Positions 56,155 through 64,000 of a stretch of 64,000 bases of DNA are shown here, in pieces. The first letter of the stretch is position 1; every line of letters begins with the position of its first letter. Below the pieces are notes generated by a model that was not told the origin of the DNA, searched no databases, and saw nothing but the letters and a program-made list of their open reading frames with translations. The translations under genes and the position numbers were made by a program. Source of the DNA: Trachythela sp. YZ-2020. Lineage: Eukaryota > Cnidaria > Anthozoa > Malacalcyonacea > Clavulariidae. The stretch is from positions 2,410,001 through 2,474,000 of the forward strand of contig JADLSH010000377.1 of the NCBI GenBank assembly GCA_016169945.1, in the 5' to 3' direction.

Positions 56155-56325
56155 TATAAAAGAAATAGAAACATTTTTTCCTGTGTTTCTATACACTTAT
56201 AGAAACACTTAACACAAAACTCACCCTACGGGTCGTTTTCCCACTGATTATTTCTCGTTCTCCCAAACTCCCACGCGTGTTTCTATAAGTGTATAGAAAC
56301 ACGGAAAATGTTTTCTATTTCTGAA
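56155..56325. repeat. foldback repeat, copy 2
   Basis: Same family as 55525-55735: AAAGAAATAGAAACATTTTT ... pairs with GGAAAATGTTTTCTATTTC. A shorter unit with TCTCCCAAACTCCCACGC-type core. Confidence 0.75.
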
Positions 56326-56429
56326 ATAGCGTATGGTAGCGTATTGGATGGCGTGGGCTTTGCCGTACAGTTTCTATCGAGTTATAGAGACAATCAGCGG
56401 GTGCGTTTTCAATATGTTATGTTATAAAG

Positions 56430-56665
56430 ATCAGTGTTTGTCATTGACAACTTGGTAACAAGCTGTTGAACTGCAGGACGGTAGCAATTGTTAGTCACAA
56501 CTTGTAACAGGTTTGGAGTCATCAACCTTATTGCAAGTTGTCAACAACTTGTTGCAGACTTGTCAGCAAGCTGAAAACAAACTGGTGCAAATGCATGGCA
56601 TCCTGATATCGGCTTGATGGAACAACTTGTAGCAAGTCTGTCGCAGGCCTGTAACAACTTTTATG
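56430..56665. repeat. degenerate CAACTTGT array
   Basis: Motifs such as CAACTTGTAACAGG, CAACAACTTGTTGCAGACTT and GCAAGTCTGTCGCAGGCCTG repeat irregularly on both strands. It resembles a decayed minisatellite. Confidence 0.6.
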
Positions 56666-56952
56666 TGTGTACCAGTTTTGTACCATGATTACTATGCTAG
56701 CTACTGTCAAGGGCAGTGGAACAGGGGTGCTATAGCACCAACAAATATCTCGGAATTGAAGTTGGAGCTAACAATTGACTTAAATTCCTGATGGGGGTCT
56801 TATATATATATATATATGTGTTACATATGTATATGTATATATGTGTTAAAATAGCATTCGCAATGTAAAACATCTCCGCCACCATTGGCAACTGCTAAAC
56901 AAAAACACTAAATCTTTGAAACATTTCAATCTGTTTTTTCTTACCTCTTTAG

Positions 56953-57023
56953 GAAAATTGACCATTCCCTTCTTGCTGGGCATGTTTTTCTGAATGGTAA
57001 AAAGTTACAAAAAAAGCAGACAT
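56953..57023 (+). CDS. MTRES1: MTRES1-like protein, exon 2
   Basis: Acceptor CTCTTTAG/G and donor CAT/GTAAGT. It completes the split Arg codon of exon 1 and codes for KIDHSLLAGHVFLNGKKLQK, the LxxNGKKLxKK strand of an S4-like domain, which fits directly after GLGLAKR. Exon 2 ends in phase 1. Confidence 0.6.
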
Positions 57024-57149
57024 GTAAGTTTGATCGCATTTTTTAAAACTTTCTTGTGTACAAAACAGTTGAATGATATAATTCGTATACACATAAATTA
57101 GGTGTTCATAAATAATCTGATAATTAAAGAATTCTGTTTTTTTATTGTT

Positions 57150-57303
57150 ATGGATAATTGAGAATCAACCCAACAAAGAGAATGTCCAGTTTGGACAATT
57201 TACCATTGGAAAACTTACAAAGAAAGGGAACTATCACATTGAAGTACTACGAAACAAGTCTTTATCCATATTAGTGCAGGATTTTCAGAATAAGCAAAAA
57301 TAA
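57150..57303 (+). CDS. MTRES1-like protein, tentative last exon
   Basis: An open stretch with IIENQPNKENVQFGQFTIGK and HIEVLRNKSLSI ending at TAA 57301 resembles the C-terminal strands of MTRES1 in length and pattern. No AG acceptor in a usable phase was found: a pyrimidine run (TCTGTTTTTTTATTG, 57131-57145) is followed by TTATGG instead. The boundary is unknown and the exon may be damaged. Confidence 0.3.
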
Positions 57304-57419
57304 TACACCTTTTTTGTCCTTTGGAAATTTTTTGTGAAAAATTTGAAAATTACACAATATTGTACAGTAGATAAGTACATTGTTATTGTCTAATTTAATG
57401 TTGTGAAAGAGACTGTATT

Positions 57420-57810
57420 CGAAAATTCGTTAGTGCCAGCCTCTGGCGTGCAATATTCCTTTGTTTCCAACTCGATCTCTTTGCCAAATTAAGGCTATGT
57501 CTTAATTATGGAAACCCTCAAAATTAAGACATAGCCTTCAATTTACAGTGAAAACAGGGGGTGTGAGCTAAAGCTGACCCTGACATAAAACACCAACCCT
57601 AGTCACTTAATTTCCCCCCACCCCCGCACTTTGACCCTCCACGTGAGGCGCAAACTTAGACTTGCATGTCGCCAGCGGCATGTGGGTGTTGAAAATTAAG
57701 ACAGCTTTAATTTTAGCTTGTAATTGACAATTAAGACATAGCCTTAATTTGAACAGGAGATCGTGTTGTTGTTTCACACCATGCCGGAGACTAGTGCTAA
57801 CAGATTTTCG
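57420..57810. mobile_element. 391 bp MITE with long inverted arms
   Basis: Ends CGAAAATTCGTTAGTGCCAG and CTAGTGCTAACAGATTTTCG. Arms of about 85 bp include AATTAAGGCTATGTCTTAAT and its inverse, and a second inverse copy lies at 57515-57535. No gene. Confidence 0.75.
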
Positions 57811-59125
57811 GGAGAGTGCCAGTCTCTTGGCAATACAGTATTAATAGAAAAGTTAAATTCATTTCAACACTTTAGGATGGTATAATTAACCTTGTTCTCA
57901 AACTCAGTAATAATTAAAAGGCACATAACTGAGACGTGAAGGGCCATGTTTATCTGGTACACCTGTCGATAAGTTAAAATGGTGATTTGTTTGAGAAGCT
58001 ACATCAAACATCACTGGCATAAGATAAAAGTTATTGAATAATGGATAGACAGTGTCTAATAGACACACATGCATGCAACACTCATACATAGAACAATGAA
58101 ATAATCTATAGATAACGCATGGACATCTTTGAATGTAATCCTTGTCAGCCATGCGTTTTGATTTTTCGGAAATTTTCACCCAGGAATAGCCACAGTATTC
58201 AAATTGTCCACAATCGATTGAAAACAATCGATTATATACCCTATATTTACACGCAAAACCTAAAAATATTTACATAGTTTAACACTTACTTTTCAAATTA
58301 TTGTCTGAATCTTCAAATATTGGAATATTTCCTCCTATTTTCGTTAAAATTTGCAGAAGATTTGGATGTATAAAGTTTTAATTCAACAAGATTTTTGAAA
58401 GGACGCGCTGTGAGAGCACGCTCGCTAAGCATCCTGGGTGTCCATATATGGCTCTCGTCTGCATAACGCTGAAGACACTGATCTCAAATATCTGAACAGT
58501 CCAGCATACAAGAGCAACGATTATCAGAAACGATAATATCTGTCTTTCTCACGAAAACTCTTCATTTTAACTTCAAAATAATAGTCTTCCTTATATCCCT
58601 AAAATAATTCATAATCTTTATTTGTATGACTACAGAGTTCCATGTGTTTTTCACCATTGTACTTGAATCTCGCGTACAAGGCCACAACTCAACTGAAAGA
58701 AAGTCCTTTCAAGTCAATCATTTATGTCGAAAGCCAGATAGATTTTTACTGGCCAATTAGTATTTAATAATTCTGATCTAAATACTATACTGGATTAAAC
58801 TGTAAATAGTTATAAGTTGCTAGATACATTTTTGTCTTAGTATTAAAATGACAAATAATGATACTTTGGTCTCACAGCTGCCCCCGACTGCGGCTTTAGT
58901 TAATCAGAGTATTGTGGACCATACAAGTATGTGCCATTGGTTGTTCATGGCATCACTCTTTTTGCAAATGGGGGTCAAAAATAGCATTTGTGTAGTAATA
59001 GAGCAGTCTTGTTTAATATTTCTTTTTGCTCTTGGTAGTGACCAAGACATTTCTATATTGAATTTGTCATTTGAAGACATTTGTAAACAAAACTGCTCTC
59101 CTGTTTTGTGTTTTGGCCAAAGTTA
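57811..59125. other. gap with only weak ORFs
   Basis: A minus-strand frame at 58167-57904 from ATG 58152 (MADKDYIQRC, Cys-rich) and a plus-strand frame at 58848-59126 are open but match nothing recognised and lack clear splice or promoter signals. Confidence 0.3.
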
Positions 59126-59310
59126 GAGCCAAAAACGGCCCGTGTTTAAAAAAAAGGGCTCTTGGCCAAAACGGCTCTAAAAAAGGGGGCTAAAACAGCC
59201 CCTGATGTGAAAAAACGGCCCCAGGTTGTGTTTTGGCCCCTGCCAGAGCCAAAACGGCCCCTGTTTTAAAAAGCCAAAACGGCCCTCTGGGCTAAAGTGG
59301 CCCCAAAAAA
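59126..59310. repeat. CAAAACGGCCC minisatellite
   Basis: Irregular units built on GCCAAAACGGCCC and its variants, with poly-A spacers. Eight or more copies of ACGGC. Confidence 0.8.
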
Positions 59311-59809
59311 TTACTGTGTGGCCGTCATTTTATTCTCCGCTTCACGTGATGTCGCAAAATCCTACGAGTGTTCACCAAAATTTTTCAGTCGATACAATTA
59401 TATATTTCTCCTTGAGCTACGTGGATTTCGTAAAATATCATGTCGTCACTATTATTTTTAAAAGCTGTTACACGCAATTTAGTTTGTTACGGTTAATTTG
59501 AATTTTGGCTGACATGTTGGTTTACAAAAACGCGTTGGCAACAAACAAAATGAATGAGAATGATACCGATCGGTGGATTAATTGAAACGCGGGCCATGTT
59601 CACCGTTTTCTGTGCGTACATTTCTACATAAAATGGCTTTGGGCAGAAATTTCGTTGCAAGTTTCAGCAAAAATTGCCACATGTAACATAGCCTTTAACA
59701 AATGAAATTATTCCTCTACGCGTGCACTAGCTTGTCTTTATATGCCAGAAAAATATACAGTCATGATCGAATAGCAGTCAATAATTTTCGTATTTTCGTA
59801 GAAATTTAG

Positions 59810-60560
59810 TTGGTGCTGTTTTATTGACCTTTGTAAGGCTTTCGATATTTTGAGTCATGGCAACCTGCCTAATAAGCTCCCGGCATATGGTATAGTTGAT
59901 AACGAACTAGAATTATTTACTGATTAACTGTTTGAAAGGCAACAAGAATTGTTCAGTTTGTTCCAAGTACGTCTGATATCGGACAAGTTTTCTGCGGGGA
60001 GCCTCAAAGTTCTATCTTGGGACCACTATTGTTTACACTATATATTCTACAACGATTTTTTGGATCATGTCCGCGATAGTCAGGTCTTGATGTGGTAATT
60101 TAATGTGCTGGAAAAAGTATACAAAACATTGAAATGACTTTAACGGAGGATCTGAGGCACATTGCAAGATATTTTGATGAAAATGAATTAGTTAATAATT
60201 TGAAAAAAGGGAAAACTGAGGTTATGCTATTTGGGACAGCCGAGAGGCTATCATTGCAAAGTCGTCAGCTGGATGTTAAGTTTCGTGACGTACCTTGGCC
60301 ATGCACTTGATAAGAGTCTAACACTAAGGGAGAATTTGGATAACGCTTACAAGAAGTGCTGTAATAGATTGAAGCTCATGTGAAAATTGCGTCACTCGAT
60401 CAATTCTGATGCCGCGTTAAACATCTACCAAACGATGATTCAACCTATTATGACATTTACAGGAATCATGAAGATATATTTCTCTAAAACTCGGTTAAAC
60501 AAATTGGAATCGAATCAAACATGGAAAATCCAGTGAGCTCCATATATACCAGTCACGCGA
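59810..60560 (+). pseudogene. LINE reverse transcriptase remnant, strongly decayed
   Basis: Plus strand in changing frames: FIDLCKAFDILSHGNLPNKL (palm block), a damaged PQSSILGPLLFTL block near 60010, LTEDLRHIARYFDENELV, then LKKGKTEVMLFGTAERLS. The YADD catalytic box is disrupted near 60090. Many stops; an old copy. Confidence 0.75.
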
Positions 60561-63070
60561 GGTCAGAGATTTCGCAGAGGTCAGAGATTTCGCTTGACAC
60601 CGGAGTAAATATTACTTTGTCTCTACAGCCGTCTTGAACTCGCCAATTTAGGAACCTTTTGAAAATTCAACATTGGATTTCACGGTTTGTTTGCTTCTTC
60701 AAATTCAATCTATAAGAAAGACAAATTTTGCGTGAATTCAACTACTATGCTATTACAATTACAATTACAAATAAGACTAAATCTAACTCATGACATAACG
60801 GCATATTAAAACAATAATGTTTCCTTATTTCGGATCTATTTTAGATATAATTTACCTGTCTTTAGAGTATCAAATTGGCTTGAACTTGCGCTCACTTTAA
60901 TTTGGCCACAGCTAAGAGTTCCTTCTTTATATCTGATCTAACACGACAGTGCTCTTTTCGATATAAACGCTGTCGCTGTCCGTCTTTAGCAACGAACCAC
61001 CACGTACAAAGAACGATCATGGCGTTCAGAATTAGCAGTTTTACCACTATTAACGCTTCTTTTCCTGGTCTTAGTGGACGCCATTACTGTTGTATAGTGT
61101 TGATGTGATCGTCCTGGCAAACTAATCAGAGTGTATGCAATGCTTCTGGAATCAGTTGATGCGCTATGCCTATGATTACTATGAATGTAATTTGAATATG
61201 TGATACATCATACATCTACAATCGACGACTCATCAACCAGGTGCACTGCCAATGAACCGACAACATGGTTAAGGCGTTAAGCAATACCATATATGGAAAA
61301 AATTGCGTGTGGGCCTAATTGCGCTGCACATTTCGAGTTTCATCAAAGTGCCTTTTACCAGTTATCCGCCACATATTTTCAAAAATTGTGAGCCGATTGC
61401 GATCAGTCACACAGTTATGCCTTATCACTGTTTCCTTGTTTGCCGTATTAATACACGAAAGTTGCAGTAGACATCATCAGTTGGCAAATTTTTAGAACAA
61501 CATCCAACTATCGCGTGCTATGAATAACGAACCTCGTTACGCTTTGGCTTTGCGAAAAATTATATTATTTGAGTATTGGCATGCAATTGGATACTTGCCA
61601 GTCAGTACACATGACAAGTCTATATTAGAAAATAAGTTAATTTTTGCGAACTTTACGCGATAAAAACCTCACATCAGTTCACAACCCCCATGCATAATTC
61701 AAATTGGTCTCGCAGACGATAAGAAATCGATCACTGAAATTGTTTAACTACAATGTCAATGTGAGATACAATTCCTGCCAATACTTTTATTATTAATAGA
61801 TCCAAAACACTGCGTAATACTCCAATAGCTCAAACTGAAGCCTCCATTTGACCATTGGCCATTTGGCCTTGCCCTTGGGCCTTTGCCTTTTGTGTATTAT
61901 CCAGAATAGTAGCGCTTATGCAATATGTTATATGGTCCTGGCAATCTGGCTTGTGGACCTTGTGCAGTCTTACTATATATATATACTCAAAATATAGTAT
62001 GCTTGCGGCACCTGGGCATATACATGTCATATACGACGGTTAGGTTCTACTAACCGTGCATAGACATTAGACATGATTAGGGTTTGAGTTCTGACTTTGT
62101 CTGTGATTGATACAATATTTCTCATGACGAAGTTTTCGTGCCAAAAACTTTACGGGGAAATGTGAATTGTTTCTATATAAAGTATAAAGTCTAGGTTCAA
62201 TCATAACAGTGTAATGCAGTATTATCGTATATACATTTTCTGCCAATGACGAAAGATTTCTTCAAAACAGTCATAAGGTGAATGAGGATAGATCAGAGCT
62301 TATATAACGACCAGGAAATAGGAAGCAATTACAACACATAATCGCATAACAATTTGATTGGTAAGCGTGCCGTATGAGGCTGAAGGCGGGATTGTAATGC
62401 TGAAAGCTATCAAAACAATTATATGCGAGCTTAAATAAATCTAAACTTATCAGGTCTAAAACTGACCTGTTAACCTGGTATTTAAATAAGACAACGGTTT
62501 TACTTTTACAATAATTCTAACACGCGCTGTGATAGTGGGGATGATGACACCAATGCTCAAGGCCAATTTGCATGCATCTGTAACACCATGACATGTCATG
62601 CACAGATAATAGCAATTTGAAACTATAATTCACGCAGACGACATCCTGTCTGGCGTAGCCGTTCAAAAAGCGTATAGACATTAGTGAATACTGAATAGAA
62701 ACGCGTATATGCCGGTGTGGCGGTCTGAGATTGCATCGTGCTGAAATTGATCTGCACATGCGCAGTAAGCCACTGAGCCCGCAATGAATCCACGCCGTGC
62801 TCAGATTGTCTTCGTTCGATTTATAGGATAAAAAACATCAAAATCTCTTCAAATTCTTCGCTTTTTTGTATTCCTTTTGGACATTTCTCTTTTGTGGCTA
62901 CATTTTTTAATCGTATATTATAAAGGTGAGTAATTTTTAATGCTTTATACTAAACGTTGCATGCTATTGTTGCATGAGTCATAGTAAGAATTTGTTTTAT
63001 ACCTATGTGTATACGCAACATTCATACTTTAATCTTTATTTCATATCTTAATCAAATATAATTCCCACAT
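60561..63070. other. gap with no recognised gene
   Basis: AT-rich, with short ORFs in low-complexity sequence (for example the GGCCATTTGGCCTTGCCC stretch at 61856). No exon with supporting splice signals was identified. Confidence 0.35.
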
Positions 63071-63129
63071 TTGTCAGTGAGAATAAAGATGCATGCCCTC
63101 ATCAGTGAACAAAACACCGTTTGTGCCTC

Positions 63130-63344
63130 AGAACCAAGTTTTCTGAGCTGGTGGTCGAGCAAGAAGAAGCTAATGTCAAAAAGGCAACAGTCCCACAAGA
63201 TGTTCGACTCGGCCAATATAAAAGTCAATGTGAGGACCTTGTATATTACTTACAAACGAACAAATGCAGACCAGCACTATCAAAAAAGGAAATCAGAAAC
63301 ATAAAGAACAAGGCAGCAACACACAAGTTGAATTCTACCAGTAA
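63130..63344 (+). CDS. possible internal exon, unknown protein
   Basis: Bounded by an acceptor (GTGCCTCAG, about 63129) and a donor (ACCA/GTAAGTG, about 63345). Codes for about 71 residues: KFSELVVEQEEANVKKATVP, LGQYKSQCEDLVYYLQTNKC, KKEIRNIKNKAATHKLN. Mixed charged and probably helical. No family recognised. A second overlapping frame is open too, so coding status is uncertain. Confidence 0.3.
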
Positions 63345-63534
63345 GTGTCAAAGTATTTTTCAAATATTAATTACACCTATTTATGCAATAATCTCAGCTG
63401 CCTTTTCACTGTTAGCCATGATATATAAGTGATTTGATGCACGAATAACCTATAAGTAGCAGCTTGTGGGCTACATTTCAATGGTTATCTGTAACTGATC
63501 AGTATCTGTAATTTACTAAGACAGTGTCTGACAA

Positions 63535-63800
63535 ACAACATGTTTTGCAACCTCGCAAGCCAGTGCTTTGCAACCTTGCAAAGCATGGTCACATTCACAA
63601 TGCATGTCGCTTGTGAGGTTGCATGTTTTGTGGTCCAGAGGTCTGGCACTGTCATAATACCACAACTATTAACAACCAATACCAGGGCTCAAGGTTTGAA
63701 TCTTTTACCAGTATCCAAGTGGATACTAGCACCTTAAAATCTGGTATCCCTCCTTGAAATTTAGTATTCCAGATTTGGATAGTAGGTATTCCAATTAGCA
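63535..63800. repeat. short degenerate repeats
   Basis: GCAACCTCGCAAG/GCAACCTTGCAAAG motifs at 63540-63640 and GTATCC/GGTATTCC motifs at 63710-63800. Weak tandem character. Confidence 0.4.
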
Positions 63801-64000
63801 GTATCCAAACAAGGTAAAATATCCAAAAAATAAGTGCCATAATAAGTTTTTAATAGCGCCTTACTTGAGCAGTTAAATTTGGTCGTCTCACTCCTCGACA
63901 GCTTGTACGGCTTGTACTGTTTTCGTGTTAAATATCTCCCCATTTTTTTAAAAACTGCCGTAAACATTGCTTGAGCACGTGCTTTTTATACAGGCAGTAT

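Larger units (their letters stand above)
52008..56952. other. large intron 1 of the MTRES1-like gene
   Basis: 4.9 kb with donor GTAAAAG and acceptor CTCTTTAG. Repeat-rich: a GC-poor stretch with TAGCTGTTAGCTGTTAGCTG (52625), foldback repeats at 55530-56325 and a degenerate CAACTTGT array at 56430-56660. Open frames at 52208-52642 and 53655-53903 look accidental. Confidence 0.5.

Noticed and set aside
58848..59126. 92-residue ORF before the minisatellite
   Set aside because: No recognised domain, codon pattern unremarkable, runs into the repeat.
60902..61108. Possible exon on either strand near 61 kb
   Set aside because: Short basic segments open in both directions, no consistent splice sites.
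1..64000. tRNA, rRNA or CRISPR features
   Set aside because: No cloverleaf with A/B boxes, no rRNA-like core sequence and no regularly spaced identical repeats were seen on either strand.

Overview
This is a eukaryotic, AT-rich and heavily repeat-laden window, most likely from an invertebrate animal and probably a cnidarian. Three things point there: split genes with GT-AG introns, degenerate rhodopsin-class receptor copies, and many CR1/L2-type LINE remnants mixed with MITEs and hAT-, Tc1/mariner- and TTAA-type DNA elements. No tRNA, rRNA, CRISPR array or bacterial operon was seen. The species was not established.

Layout. 0.58-4.07 kb: a compact element bounded by 64-70 bp terminal inverted repeats. 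It encodes a viral/Polinton-type packaging ATPase, a C2H2 zinc-finger protein and a Cys-rich protein, but no recognisable polymerase, integrase or capsid gene. This is the most unusual object in the window. 4.1-12.2 kb: inverted duplications, foldback elements, a LINE remnant, a broken chromodomain gene and two MITEs with clear target duplications. 12.4-17.0 kb: a decayed gene of an uncharacterised repetitive family, split by a 3.2 kb element with CTAG target duplications, which is itself split by a TTAA-flanked element. 17.6-23.4 kb: two decayed receptor genes and a dispersed repeat carrying a hAT-like insertion. 24.0-30.7 kb: LINE remnants, including a nearly full-length CR1-like copy whose ORF1 has an SGNH-hydrolase domain. 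31.3-32.5 kb: a third receptor gene with a frameshift.

36.6-41.7 kb (minus strand): a split gene for a PA14-domain beta-1,4-N-acetylgalactosaminyltransferase (B4GALNT3/4-like), with one frameshift and nested mobile elements in its large intron. 42.2-49.4 kb: MITEs, a TIR element rich in TATCCG/CGGATA motifs, tandem palindromes and a LINE copy deleted between its endonuclease and reverse transcriptase. 49.6-51.6 kb: another LINE. 51.7-57.3 kb (plus strand): a split gene resembling the mitochondrial RNA-binding protein MTRES1 (C6orf203). 57.4-64 kb: a MITE, a minisatellite, a LINE remnant and one possible exon.

The host genes do not form a common pathway. Most of the interest lies in the mobile elements and how they nest. 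All domain calls come from reading translated sequence by eye, without database searches.
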